DNA of 64,000 bases from Neoceratodus forsteri (GCA_016271365.2 CM028132.1:589317001-589381000), one strand, 5' to 3'. Positions 31,236 through 44,048 are shown, numbered from the stretch's first letter. Program-made: numbers and translations. The notes: generated by a model from the sequence alone, not told the origin.

Positions 31236-31889
31236 ATACAATGTATGCTTATATTGTCAGTGCAGTGTGCTAGAGAGGATATGACAGTGATATGCACCTT
31301 GCACTCTTGAGGAAATGATTGTCAGAACCCCAGGTATAAAGGAACTATTTCAGGGTGGGTGAGGTGAGGGGTGGGAAAGGGTTGGGCCTAAACTGTGCCC
31401 TCACAAAACAATCAGCTAAAAGCTCTGACCCACCACTGCGATGAGTGCCTTCCTGTCAGCAAGATGCCCTACACAACAATTTGACAGAGAAAATACCCTG
31501 CTACTCAAACAGAGAAAAATCCACACATCCAAGTCAGACAAAGGTAAACCTCCCCAGCCCCAAAACAGGCCTGGTGGTTTGTGCTCTGAAAGCTATCAGC
31601 TCCAAAATAAGTCAGCTGTGCTTTAAACTCTTCCTGCACTGAAAATGTTAAGAATTGTAACAAACAAACATAAACCTAGATCCACCTCCCTCTGTTGCTT
31701 GAAAGACTGTCTTTTCCTGTTTCACACTGCAGGTTTTTCTTGTCTTCTGTTAGCACCCTTTGCAAACTGTGTGAGAGGCCTTTCGGCACCATGCAATTCT
31801 GCTTAAAGTTGGACCAGCATAACATTCTGTGGTGATTTGCATATGTAGCCCATGATGCTTTGCATTGTGGGGGCATGTGTGATTTTGTA
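31236..31889. other. unclassified, with dispersed repeat block
   Basis: No gene is seen. The block near 31829-31870 (GGTGATTTGCATAT, CCCATGATGCTTTGCA) is shared with 11328-11370. GCACTGCAGG-like sequence recurs near 32611. Confidence 0.45.
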
Positions 31890-31890
31890 G

Positions 31891-33160
31891 GTTTTTCTAT
31901 GACAACTCCTTAACCACAGTAACTTATTTAAAAATAGTTTAACTATTACAAACTCCTACGCACCAGTAAATTATTTAAAAATAGTTTCTGTCCCAAAATC
32001 CTAGTAGTCAATCCAGCTACCCCCAAGGGACAACCAAAATTCAGTATTCAAACACTTGTGAAGTTACTTCCAAGATAAGCAGAGTTTGCAAGCTCCTTTT
32101 TCAACTCCTCAGCCACCTGTAATTTATTTAAAAATAGTTTAGCTGTCAGAAAATCCTAGTAGACAATCTAGCTACCTCCAAGGATCTACCAAATGCAGTA
32201 TATAAATCCTTCTGAAGTTACTAACAAGATAAATAGAGTTTGAAAGCCACTTCTTGTTAAACACTAAATAAATATGTAAATAAAAAGCAATTACCAAGGG
32301 TAGTTAGTTTCACCTCCCACAGAATTAAGCAAAAGTGCACGTTTGTTGCAGATATCAAGTGCAATATAAAATTTCTCACACAGCTCACACTGAATAAAGA
32401 AGTAGTGTCCTTCCAGGTCAAGAAAATGTGCTTTGTGTCTCTAAAAATTGCAGCCTCCAGTAACTTATAGTAATCTGATCTAGTCTGGATATCTCCACCA
32501 AGGGCAATTTGTTGACAATGGTTATGATGCAGCCCTTCCTGTTCCAATACAACACTTTTTGGTCTGAAAACAATGTCCTGCACCTAAGGCTGTCTGTGCT
32601 TCAATTCACACTGCAGGTTTTGCTATGACAACTCCTTAACCACAGTAACTTATTTAAAAATAGTTTAACTATCACAAACTCCTACGCACCAGTAAATTAT
32701 TTAAAAATAGTTTCTGTCCCAAAATCCTAGTAGTCAATCCAGCTACCCCCAAGGGACAACCAAAATGCAGTATTCAAACACTTGTGAAGTTACTTCCAAG
32801 ATAAGCAGAGTTTGCAAGCTCCTTTTTCAACTTCTCAGCCACCTGTAATTTATTTAAAATAGTTTAACTGTCAGAAAATCCTAATGAGACAATCTAGCTA
32901 CCTCAAGGATCTACCCAAATGCAGTATTTAAATCCTTCTGAAGTTACTAACAAGATAAACAGAGTTTGCAAGCCCTTCTTGGTTAAACACTAAATAAATA
33001 TGTGAATAAAAAGCAATTACCAAGGATAGTTTGTTTCACCTCCCACAGAATTAAGCAAAAGTGCACGTTTGTTGCAGATATCAAATGCAATATAGAATTT
33101 CTCACACAGCTCACAGCTGAATAAAGAAGTAGTGTCCTTCCAGGTCAAGAAAACCTACAA
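31891..33160. repeat. tandem duplication, 726-bp offset, with internal repeats
   Basis: The sequence from CTATGACAACTCCTTAACCA at 31896 to GTGTCCTTCCAGGTCAAGAA at 32405 recurs almost base for base from 32622 to about 33151. The offset is 726-727 bp throughout. Inside each copy are two diverged units of about 150 bp that share TTATTTAAAAATAGTTT, AAAATCCTAGTAG, GTGAAGTTACTT and AGAGTTTGCAAGC. No coding capacity. Confidence 0.85.
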
Positions 33161-33229
33161 AAACAGCCTCCTTCATTCTGATCAGCTATATTGTAGACTG
33201 CTGTGAAATAAGTGTAAAAATAGGATACA

Positions 33230-35200
33230 GGGTGCTAAACGTATCTATCTCCGCTCACTTCAGACTGAGAATCTCAGCAAGCCCAAAGAATTCTGGAAAC
33301 ATATCAATTCCTTGATCAAAGGTAAATTGACCCACTGTCCAAGCTCTATATAGTCCAGTGGCCACCTCCTTCAAGATTCCCCATCCATTGCAGAAGGAAT
33401 TAATCAGTTCCTCTCTGACCTTGATAGGTACACAGCTCACCTGCCACCAGTCTAGGATTTCTCTATCCCTATTCAGCATCACACTGCTCTTGGCTCCCAA
33501 CCCCATTTCCACCCAAAAATAGCCACTAGAGGAGAAGTCCTCAAGCTGTTATCAAATCTCAAGTCAGAGAGCTCCCCTGGCCATGACACATTAGAACCCA
33601 GAATTCTCAAACTAGGGCAGCAGCACTCACCGCCTTTCGGTGGTCGCTTCTAAATAGATCCATCCTCTCTGGTGAAGTGCCAAGTCTTTGGAAAGTGGCT
33701 GTGGTGGTCCCCTCCATAAGGGGGACCTACATTGTGGAAAATATATAGGCCTATTTCAATTCTCTGCCCACTGGCTAAGATCCTGGAGCAGATCTTGCAC
33801 ATTCAGCTACAATCTTACCTAGGCTTACATCTTCTTCTCACAGACTGCCAGCATGGCTTCAGGAAGGGCCATAGTACTACCACTGCCCTTGTCAAAGTCT
33901 CGACAGACATTCTTAATGCAAGTGATACTGGTCTTCTAATCAGTGGAGTATTCGTTGACTTGACTAAGGCCTTCAATCTAGTCAACCACCACCTTCTCCT
34001 TGGTAAATTGCATCAATTTTGTCTAGATCGCTTTGCACTCACATGGTTCCATTGCTACCTCACTGGAAGATCGCAAAGGGTAAAATGATCTGGTTTCCTC
34101 TCCTCTTCAAGGCCTATCTCACATGGAGTACCCCAAGGTTCTATTCTTGGCCTGATACTGTTCTCACTTTTTATCAACAAGCTCCCCAACTTCTGTGGCG
34201 GTCGTGCCATACGATTATATACTGATGATGCAATCTTACACGCTCATCTAACAGTATAGACTGGCTTAACTAAAGCCTTAACTCTGATTTCATTGCACTC
34301 GAGACCTGGTTCTCTGACAATCACCTAATTCTAAATACAAAAAAACAAAAGCTATTCTTTCCATAACCTGTCCCCAAACCTACCAAACAGCTCCAGATTA
34401 GTACAGTCAGGAGACCCCATAGAGGTGGTTAGTACTTTTAAATTATTTATTTATTTATTGAATTTTGTTGACCTGGTAAGCCCACTGGGCCTAGAAGTCC
34501 CTTTCCTTGGGGTTCACTTAGATGCCTCCTTCTCAATGGAGCATCATGCAACTAAGCTTACCAAAATGGTAAACCAGAAGCTTGAGTTATTATACTGCCT
34601 CGCCCTCTTTTATCCAACGCCTCCTGTAAAAAGATTGCGTCAACATCCCTTCTCCCTATTTTGTTCTATGGTGCCCCTCTATTGCTCTCCACCCAATCCT
34701 CTTCCCTTGCACAGGTGCGTCAACTGTATCGTAGGATTGGACATTTTGCCTTTGGAGACGGACTCCAGAAAACACCACTGTGAGGCCTTGTATTCTCTTC
34801 AATGGCCTACCTATGACTCAAGGTTACAGTTTCACACCTTGTGCCTTGTATTCAAACTACTAAGCTCTTTAACTCTTGCCTAAGGGAATCGCTTACAAAA
34901 AGCACACACACATGCTTAGATCTACTTCTTACCCTTATTAGCAATCCAGAAGATGCAACACCTATCGGGTAAGCACCCATTCACCTCCTCAGCTCCCTCT
35001 GCTTGGAATTCCCTCCCCGCTCACTTACTCTCCTGCCCCACACTATCCTCCTTCAAAAAAGAGCTTACCTCTTTCCTACTAACCCCCTCCTCTGCAATTG
35101 CTTTAAATAACCCTTATAGCGTCGTTAATGCCTAGTTTATGTTACTCTGATAGGTGTATCTTGTAATCCACCTGCTCTCATGTTCCTGCTATGTATATAT
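33230..35200 (+). mobile_element. LINE (L2-like) RT fragment, 5'-truncated
   Basis: RT motifs are YRPISILCPLAKILEQILHI (33738-33800), then HGFRKGHSTTTALVKVSTDI, then LISGVFVDLTKAFNLVNHHL (33945-34000), then SHGVPQGSILGLILF near 34110-34160. The palm box reads YTDDA near 34215 instead of YADD, a likely inactivating change. The C-terminal part includes FLGVHLDASFSMEHHATKLT near 34500. It is preceded by an extra 60-bp insertion (34440-34497). It ends near 35200. Several frames are needed. Confidence 0.8.
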
Positions 35201-36524
35201 TGTATAATACTAGTTATCCTGTTTATTTATATATGCTTAATGCCCAATCTGTTTTAAGTTACTTACTGGCTTTCCACTGTAATAATTGTTTGCAACATTT
35301 TTAAATCTCTGTATTCTATATATTATTATTATATTTATCTATTGTACTGTGTTCACCATTGTCACCGGTCGTCACTGAAAAGCTACTGCATGGTGCTTCA
35401 AACAGAAATATCATCAATTAAATATATAAACATCCCATAAAAATGTATATACAATAAAATACCATTTCATTGTACAATATCAGTGGAGCTCACAACAGCA
35501 AGATTAACCAAATTAGCATAGTCTAGACCATACTAGAATTTAGGGAAAAGTTTATAAGATAAAATAATGAATCCTGATTAATTACCATTTACAGTGTTCC
35601 CTTCAAGATATCCTGCATCCTGAAGGGGTGATGGCACTGGCTTCCCTATCCATCTCCTATTGACCAACTCCACTTTCTTCTGACAGCTCCACATTCCCTT
35701 GCAAGGTTCTCTGCATCCTGAAGGGGTGAAGGCACTGGTTTCCTTTCCCCCAGTCTACCTGTAATTCTTCCTTAACTGCCCCATACTTCCCATACTCTCC
35801 CAAGTAACACTGCCCATAGTTCCTGTCCCTATATCCTTCTCCCCTTCTTCTCTATCTTTCTAAGCCAGCTCCTTGTCCCCTTGCTGAGTTCTCAGCACCC
35901 GGGGAGAAGGCTCTGGCTTTGCACCTCCCTCACCCACCCTACCCCCAGCTTTATATATTATAGGTCAGACAGCTAGCACTTGGCTACTATCTCCCCAGCC
36001 TACAGCACTTACAGCAGCAAGGCCTACATTCAGTCTCTCCCATTGTATTAAAACTGGTTTATCACCTGGTATGAGTGGATGCTATATCCAAAATCAATTG
36101 CTGCTCTGCTCACATTAAGCATGTATTTATCTTATGTTCACGCTTTTACCTGGTCTATAACTGAAATGTATATAAAAATAATTGCTGCTCTGATCACCAT
36201 AAGTCTATGATTTAACTTATGCTCATGCTTCTATTACCTGGTCTGTAACTGAAATGTATATGATTTTGTACACTGCAGTTGTTCTTAATCACCTACTACC
36301 TGTTTTTACTTGTATTGTGTATGATTCTGTACTCTGTTTTCTCCTAAATGTTGTATTTCCTCCTCCTATAACTCAACCCCCAGGGCGCCTCTGGAAATAA
36401 GCTGTTTACAGTTCATGTTGCTTTCCTGGTGAATCTCTTCTAAATAAGTAAATAAATAAATAATGCTTTCCCCAGTTTGGCACAAGAAAACATTAGCAGA
36501 TAACTGAGTTCTAATAAAAAATAA
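35201..36524. other. unclassified, LINE 3'-UTR-like with short tandem duplications
   Basis: CATCCTGAAGGGGTGA-GGCACTGG occurs at about 35616 and 35708. ATTGCTGCTCTG...ACCTGGTCTATAACTGAAATG is duplicated with an 84-bp offset (36097 and 36181). The stretch ends in CAGGGCGCCTCTGGAAATAA and an (AAAT)n tail near 36436-36462, typical of a LINE 3' end. No coding sequence is recognised. Confidence 0.5.
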
Positions 36525-37060
36525 AGAATAGTTACTTACTGTGTCATCTTCAAGAGAATTTCCTCCATTGGGCCACACCTTTGGGCTACACCTTTAGAAC
36601 TGTCATCGATTGGTGTTAGGACCATTTGGAAACTTTTGCTATCCAGGGGCTACCCACAATGACATGCAGTGCAGTACCAATAAAATATGTGGGCAGCCCT
36701 ATTACTCCTCAGTTCCCCACTGGAGACAAGCTCAGAGGGCCCCTTACTGTGAGGAACCAACAGATCAAACCAGTACCAGGCATGCAAGGAGAGGCATGGG
36801 ATTGGGAAAGAATATATATAAGGCACTCATGGACACCTCCAGACAAGGCAGTGGAGAAATTGCCAACAAATATCTCAGAAGGAGGAGGGTGGGTGCACTG
36901 TGGCCCAATGAAGGAGATTCTCTTAAAGATCTACTGTTACAGTAACTGTTCTATCTTCACCAAGAATATCTCCTCTTTTGTGCCACACCTTTGGAACAAT
37001 TTCCAAGCAGTATACAAGGTACTTAGGGAAGGTGGCATAGCCTGATATGCAATCACAACA
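36525..37060. repeat. right terminal repeat and internal complementary region of DIRS G
   Basis: TTGGGCCACACCTTTGG at about 36561 and the inverted neighbour GGCCCAATGAAGGAGATTCT at 36902, with GATCTACTGTTACAGTAACT near 36930, form the usual DIRS right-end palindrome. The outer part pairs with 53700-53893. Confidence 0.7.
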
Positions 37061-37069
37061 GAAGGCTTT

Positions 37070-38250
37070 GCAGTACCACAAGACCAAATACAGCATGTCT
37101 ACGAGAGACAATGTCTAGACCTTAGTAATTAGTGAATGTTTGCAGAGTGCTCCAGTGGCAGCAGCACACATCAGCTGCAGAAACATTCTGAAAGCAAGCA
37201 ACAGAAGTGGCCAAACCAGGAAGTTCTTTACCATACTTCCTATAACAAAACTCAATATAATGAGCCAGCCATTCACACAAGCACTGTTTAGCCACAGGGT
37301 TCCCTCTTTTCCAGAGGCGAATGAGAAAAAGAGCTGACAGGGCTTTCTGCAGTCCTTAGTGCAATCAAGACAGAACCATAGTGTTCTATATAATCAACTG
37401 TATGGTGCAATGCTTTACCCTTGTTAGAAAGCTAAGGATAATACATGGAAATGTTTATGGTCTGATTCAATGAGAAATCAGAGACCATTGGGTAGAACGC
37501 ATGGATTGGTTCACAAAAGACACTCTGTCCTTGTGGAAAATCAAGTAAGGAGGCTCCTGCATTACAGCCTGAAGCTCAGAAACTCTATGAGCAGAAGCTA
37601 TGGTGACCAAAAAACAGCATTTTCCAAGAAAGGAAACATACCTCACAGGTTATGGCAGGATCAAATAGAACCAGTCAATTTCTCAAGTATGAAATTCAGA
37701 TCCCAAGGCAGAACTAGTTTTTGAATTGGGAGACACATGTGTAGAATATCTTTTAGAAATGTACGGGACACTTCAAGTAGTGCCACCATGCACCCATCTA
37801 TGGAGCATGGAAAGCCAAAATGACTGCCAGGTTCACCTAAATGTATGAGTACCAGAGACCTGAATCTGACAGCGACAGAATGTAGGCCAGTATAGTATTG
37901 ATAGGACATGAAAATGGGTTCTCTAATCAGGAAGCACACCATATGGAGAAGCACTTCCATTTTAAAGAATAGGCGTCTCGTGGAAGGCTTTCTGCAAGCA
38001 AGACATCAGCCACCTTGGAAGAACCCCAAAATCAGCAATTGCTACTTCTGCAGGAGCCATACGCTGCAGGTCCAAATGGACCAAGAATGTCTTGTTCTGC
38101 GATAGCAGACCCCAACAAAGGGGGAGCTGAACAGGAGGCTCCACTGCCAGATGCTGCAAAAGTATAAACCAGATCTGGTGAGGCCAGAGAATGGACACCA
38201 GTATTAGGGTGGCATGCTCTGCTGAATGACAGGGATCAGAGAATCTCCCT
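37070..38250 (-). pseudogene. DIRS G tyrosine recombinase remnant
   Basis: On the - strand, 37960-37661 gives ALLEVSRTFLKDILHMCLPI and KLVLPWDLNFILEKLTG, matching the B recombinase (EVSKTFLRGVLHLRPSVRTP, PPWDLNFVLEKLT). The Tyr-proximal block is decayed near 37140-37200. Stops separate the parts. Confidence 0.68.
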
Positions 38251-39060
38251 TTTCAGGAGAGAGGCAATGCTTCTCTCCAAAAAGATCCAGACCCTGGAGT
38301 GAGTGTGCAGAAACACAGCAGTTTTGAATTGTGTGGGGACACAAAAAGGTCCAACTCTGGATGACCCCATCTTGTGAAGAGGTTGTTGTCATAGAGAGCA
38401 ACAGTTACATTTATGTACCATGGACTGAGACTAGCTTAACCTGTCTACCAAGATGTTTTGGACACTAGGGAAAAACATGGCTGAAAGCTGAAGGCCAAGA
38501 GATGTCACCCAGTACCACACTCTCATTGCTTCCCTGCACAGAGGGTAAGAGGGAGTGCCCCTTTGCTTGTTTATGCAGTGCATGACACTGACATTGTCTG
38601 ACTAAATCAGCAATGGATAGTGGCTGAGATGCTCCTGGAATGCCTGGAGATCAAGTAGAATAGCTTGCATCTCCAGTACATTGATATGAAGATCAAGTCC
38701 AGATCTGTCCAGGGCCCTTGAGTCTGAAGAAACGAGTTGGGCACCCCAGCTTAACCTGAGGGCATCCATGGTGAAGATCTGCACTGGAGTCAGGAAGAAT
38801 AGAAGCCCAGCAATAGGTGCTGGCAGTCCATCCACCAGACCAGAACACTGCAGAGAAGAGATGTGATGAGGACCATTTGTCCCTCTCATCCATCAAATGA
38901 TTTCATTGCACCCACAGAATCCATTGTGGTATGCGCATATGGAGACAGGCAAAGGGATTCATCACTGTGACAACAACTATGAGTCCTAGGAGATGTAGCA
39001 TCTCTCCAGCAGACACATAATCCTTTTCAAGATAGCGGATGAGCTGAGCCAGCCTGTGTA
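38250..39060 (-). pseudogene. DIRS G RNase H and RT end
   Basis: DLHINVLEMQAILLDLQAFQ (about 38700-38640) matches LHINVLELRAVLYALQAL in B. Upstream, near 39050-38900, lies QLIRYLEKDYVSAGEMLHLL then LHMRIPQWILW, matching LLGL...LHMRISQWTL in B. The block starts abruptly next to the L2-like LINE at 39065, where the RT frame was cut. Confidence 0.7.
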
Positions 39061-39399
39061 CCAGTACTAATCGCGTTTGTTGGTATTCATTTATTTTATG
39101 TTTTAGTTTTATTTATTTACTGTTATGTTTTATTCATTTTATTTGTTTAAGTTAATAGATTAGTTAGGGTGGAAGAAGTGAGATAGCCTAGCATACAAGA
39201 GGACTGTTACGGTTTTTGCCGAGTACGTGTGGTTTTTTTGTTTTCAGTGTTTCTAATCTGTTAATTGTATTGCGAGCCCGGGTCCTCTCCGACTGCAGTG
39301 TGGCAGTTTGTGAAGTAGGGAGTTGCATGGAGGTGCCTGCTCATTTTAAAACAGTGTGGAGAACTGTTAAAGTTGCTTGGGTACTCCATATCTGACTCG

Positions 39400-40660
39400 A
39401 TAATGCTAACTCCCCCACCCAACCACTTTTGGGGAGTTTTAGTTTTACCTGACCTGACCTGGAGACTGTGTAGTCAGGTAGTAGCAGGAAGGGCTTTGCA
39501 TTTTCTTTCTGTGGCAGCACTTATCTCTGTTTGGACATGCTGTTTTATCCCTCTCAGGAAGAGAAATTCCAGATGAGGTTTTCAGAAGAGCTGGAAGTCG
39601 ACTCATGCTGCGTGTGGATTTGAGAATACCATCAGAGGAACCGAATGTTGAACTACATGGATATTATCGAACTGTAGCCCAAACTGCTGCTGGTACAGTG
39701 ATCTCCTTAATTTGTGCTGGGGGTCTGGGGCCGGATTTCGCTGCAGCTTGGGGATCTGAGTTGTGGACCGGCTGGGAAGTCGGCTGGTGGGCTCAGGGTT
39801 CTCTTTGGTTCCCCAGGGAGTCTACTGGTAAGTGGATCCTGACGGTGATTCCTTTTTGTTGCTGTGATTTTTTTGGCTTTGGCCCCAGTACAAAGGTTTC
39901 CTTTTGTGCCTGTCTGTGGTCGTGGGCAATTCCTTTGGGCTCTCTGTGTGGATTTTGCCTTGGAAGGAATAATTTAGTCGATGGTTACCTGTGCCCTCAA
40001 ACATCAAATACAGTCAGACGATTGATTTTTATCTTATTTTGGTGACTTGGACTATTTCTCTGACTTCTACAAGCAGTGAGAATATTTATGTTTTGTTTGT
40101 TCTCTAAGCAGCGAGAGGGTTTGGATTCTCGCATTGATTTTCGGATGCTTTCTAGAATAACTTATATTTTGTTGTTTTAATCTCGTGGACCAATCCGTCT
40201 CTGTCCTGGTTTCTTGAAGACTCTTTATTTGGACATTATAAGGTGGTGAGAGGACCGTGTGTCCATTACTTTAGTTGGATTGTATCCTCTCCCTGGGTTG
40301 TGAGAGGACTGGGAGGGAGGAGACTTGTTATTTATTTTTGTTTAAAGTTTAATTTGTTTTGAGTTATTATTATGTTTATCTTGAAGTGAGAGTGCTAATA
40401 TATATTTTTGTTTTTCTTCTGTTCTCTACTTGGCTGTGAGAGAGCTAAGGGGGGAGTAACTAACTTTTATTTTATTTTTGGTTGTAGGGGTAGTGAGAGT
40501 TTCCCTTGCATTTATTTATTTATATGTATTTTATTTAATGGTATATTTTATTTTGTTTTTTGTTTTTATTTATGTTATTTATTTTACTTTATTTTATTTT
40601 ATTTGTGGGTCTTCAGTCCAGTCCAGATTCAAATTTTTCTGTGAGGTTGGGTTTTTTGTT
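39400..40660 (+). promoter_or_regulatory. L2-like 5' UTR with repeated GTGAGAG blocks
   Basis: GTGAGAG or close variants followed by T-rich runs occur near 40073, 40107, 40243, 40298, 40383, 40432 and 40489. Monomer-like 5' UTR repeats are known to act as LINE promoters in some families. Function here is inferred. Confidence 0.35.
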
Positions 40661-41079
40661 TATTTGATTTTGTTTATTTATAGCTGGATACATTTAGGGA
40701 TTATTTGATTAATTTTATATTGTTAAGATTGATTATTTTGTGTTTGGTGTTTATTGTTTTGTTTAAATAGCGATATGTGCTGGCCTTTAGTCTCCACAGT
40801 GGTGCACTATTCATCCTCTTCTCTTCGTGCCCTCTGCCCTTTTTATACTCCTCCCCTACAATTCGACACCTACCAGTGCTGTAGAGCATTAGGGATTATT
40901 CATAGGGGAGTGAAGAGGGTGAGGGTATGCGAACAGGAGAGGATGAACGGCGGGGCCATCGTATCGGGGTCATCAAGTCCAGAAGGCGCCTTGGGGTGAA
41001 ATGGAATCCAGACCATGGTTTACCATGGCTGGTGCCCATATCCAAGGGCACTACTGAATTTAGTAGACAGATGGGCCTG

Positions 41080-41825
41080 GCAACCTCTGAGGTTTGTCCA
41101 ACTCAAGCGGTGTTATGCAATGCCAGGTCCTTCAAGAATAAGATCGCCATTATTGCCGATCTTGTTGACTCAGCTGACCTGGCTTGCATCACCGAGACTT
41201 GGCTGAATGAAAATTCAGGCCCCTTAGTGGAGGCCATGACTCCAGCCAGGTACTCGGTGATACACCGCCTGAGATTGGACCACGGGGGGGGGTTGCAGTC
41301 TGTTTCAAGACTGAATTGGGCCTCACGAATGTAGTAGTAGGTGAGGCTGAGTCCTTCGAGTGCACAGTTGTAGCAGGTGTAGGTGTTAGAATCATTCTCA
41401 TCTACCGTCCACCCGGAGATGGGAAACGCTTCTTACAGGAAGTAGCTGACTTCCTCGTCGACATGTCATTTGAGTCGCCCAGATTGATGGTTCTGGGTGA
41501 CTTCAACGCCTAGGTCAACGATGAACTCTCACAATTTGGTAATCACTTCCTCCAATTAAGGTTTTCTTTGGGCCTTACACAGGTAGTTTCCACTGCTATG
41601 CATAAATCTGGACACTCTTTGGACTTAGTCTTCCTTCTGGGGATTGATGCATCTGACGTGGGGGTGGAACCAGTCACCTGGTCTGACCACTACACCATGA
41701 GGTTCAATTTTTGTGCCCCCCTTAGAAGGTCTTCCCATGTGGAGATGGTCAGGTACCGCCCAGTATGGAATATTACTTCACAACCCCTTGCGGCGGTCCT
41801 TGACTATCATCCCCCGTGTTGGTGA
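41080..41825 (+). pseudogene. L2-like endonuclease domain
   Basis: CNARSFKNKIAIIADLVDSA near 41120-41180 and DLACITETWLNENSG near 41176-41220 give the APE-type Asn and Glu blocks. RIILIYRPPGDGKRFLQEVA and RLMVLGDFNA near 41482-41512 give the GDFN block. SGHSLDLVFLLGIDAS and VTWSDHYTM near 41680-41700 give the terminal SDH block. Frameshifts near 41290 and a stop near 41512 disrupt it. The catalytic residues themselves are present. Confidence 0.82.
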
Positions 41826-42499
41826 GCAGTAATCCAGAGATGCTGGTGTCAGCCTATAATGAGGCCATTGTGGCTGGCCTGGATCTTATTTCTCCTGTTC
41901 ATGAGTGCCCTTATCCCTTCACCCCAAGTCCCGTTTGATGGGACACTGAGGAGATGCAGAGACAGGGCAAGGTTAGAGCATTGTTGGCAAGTCCTCCCTT
42001 GAAGCTGACCGCCTTAGATTGATGGATCATTATTCTATCTATCAATCTGCAATCACCCATAAGAAGGCAGAATTCTGGTCCAGGGAGATTGCAGTTGCTC
42101 AGAATCGACCGGCTCAGCTGTTTCGAACTGTAGACAGACTGTGCAACCCAGCCTATCTGCTAGTTCAAAAAGCCTTTTTGCAATTAGAGTGCGAGGAGCT
42201 CGCTCATTACTTTGCAACTAAAGTGGCTGACATCAGGGCAGACTTGTGTCTGGCAACCTCTAAGGGTGATGTTGTAGAACAGTGTGAGTTCACAGTGCCT
42301 CAATTCTCTTGGAGTTCCTTTTGTCAGCCTGAGTTTATGGATATTATGAGGATCATCCATAGTGTGCATCTCACAAGCTGTAGTTTGGACCCTGGACCGA
42401 CTCCCCTAATTTTGGGTTGTTCTGATATCATCGGTCCAGTTCTGGTGCAAATAGTCTGGTGCTCCTTGGAGTCAGGTGAGTTTCCTAACTCCTTGAAAG

Positions 42500-43860
42500 A
42501 GGCGTGGTGACACCTCTCTTGAAAGCTACCTTGGACCCAGACTGTTTCTCAAACTACAGACCTATCTCTAACCTTTCCTTTATTGGGAAGGTTATTGAGA
42601 GAAAGATGTAGTGGCAGCCCAATTGGAGGACCATTTAACCATCCATAATATCTATGAATCCTTCCAATCTGGTTTCCGTAAAGGCACAGCACGAGACTGT
42701 GCTGGTTGGTGCTTAATGATCTTCTGAGGTGAGAGATCAGAAGAGGCGTTCCATTTGGTTCTCCTTGATCTCTCATCAGCTTTTGACACTGTGGATCACC
42801 TGGTGTTGATAGCACACCTGAGGCAAATCTGTGGAATGTCGGGAACTGTTTTACAATGGTTCACCTCATTCCTCACTGGGAGATCACAAAGAGTTGTGTC
42901 AGGGATTTTTTCCTCCGGCCCAACCTCTTTGTTGTGTGGAGTGCCTCAGGGTTCCATGCTGTCACCCATGTAATTTGCAGTGTATATGCTGCCCCTTGGA
43001 GACATTATAAGACATCATGGGCTGAGGTTTCACTGCTATGTAGATGATACCCAGCTATACCTGTCTTTGCACCTGACCAGGATGGAGCTCTCTCGGTGTT
43101 TAACAACTGTCTGGATGAAATCCAAGGTTGGATGTATTCTAGTTGGTTAAAGTTGAACTCAGAGAAGACAGAGGTTTTGGTTGTGGACCTGGGTGGTCAG
43201 ATAGAGAGGTCTCATGATGGCACGCCTTCTGGAATTTTCTTGTCGGCGTGTCACTTCCGACCTCTGAGCAGATGCGTGTAGAGTTGTCTAAGGCGTCGGC
43301 TGACCCCTACATTCTCAAGTGTCGGCTGTTGTCAGGACTTCCTTTTACCATCTTAGGAATATTGCCAGGGTTAGGCGCCTTGTTCTGTCTGACTCTTTGC
43401 CAACGTTGGTTCACGCCTTTGTGTCCTCACGCTTGGACTACTGCAACGCCCTTTACTTTGGGCTTTCTGGGGTTGAAATCCATCACCTACAGCTGGTGCA
43501 GAACGCTGTAGCCCAGGTTTTGACTGGGACAAGTAGGTCATGTCATATTACGCCGGTGCTGCGCGAACTGCACTGGCTCCCTATCGTGGCGGATCACCTT
43601 TAAAGTCATTTATTGACTTCGAAGTTCTTCATGATCAGGGTCCGACTTATCTGAAAGAACTTCTGGTGCCTTACTGCCCTGTACGATCATCCCTTTCGGC
43701 TGGCGAGGGTTGTTATAGATTGCAAGAGTGAGTTTAAAATCTTCAGGCAGCAGAGCTTTTTCTCATGCTGCACCACTCTGGAATTCTCTACCCTGCGGTT
43801 ATGTGAGTGCACCTCCGTGGAGGTATTCAAGAAGGACCTGAAAACTTATTTATGGCAAAT
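42500..43860 (+). pseudogene. L2-like reverse transcriptase and C-terminus
   Basis: Motifs are SNYRPISNLSFIGKVIE near 42550-42600, HLVLLDLSSAFDTVDHLVLI near 42748-42810, FTSFLTGRSQRVVSGIFSSG then CGVPQGSMLSPM near 42860-42970, and [14 protein letters not shown] near 43030-43070, which has YVDD in the palm. The C-terminal part has SSRLDYCNALYFGLSGVEIH. One stop and several frameshifts are present. Confidence 0.82.
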
Positions 43861-44048
43861 GGCCTTCCTGGATAATTAAGTTAATTTTATGGTGCTTGAA
43901 TGTTATATTAGAAACTATTTTTTGATTTTAATATATGTTGTTATTATGGTATGATTTTATTTATATGAATTGTAGATTTGTATTTGAAATCATGGTTTTA
44001 AAATGTCCAGTGCCTTGATATATTGAAAGGCACTTTACAAATAAAATT

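Noticed and set aside
35616..35960. Possible tRNA-derived SINE
   Set aside because: Short repeats are present but no A and B box pair with correct spacing could be identified.
39605..40045. Open frame of 146 codons in the 5' region of the L2-like LINE
   Set aside because: No domain is recognised, composition is Trp/Gly-rich without conserved motifs, and it lies in a non-coding LINE leader.
40500..40720. Hydrophobic frame resembling a membrane protein
   Set aside because: It arises from T-rich low-complexity sequence that encodes Phe/Leu/Ile/Tyr by default.
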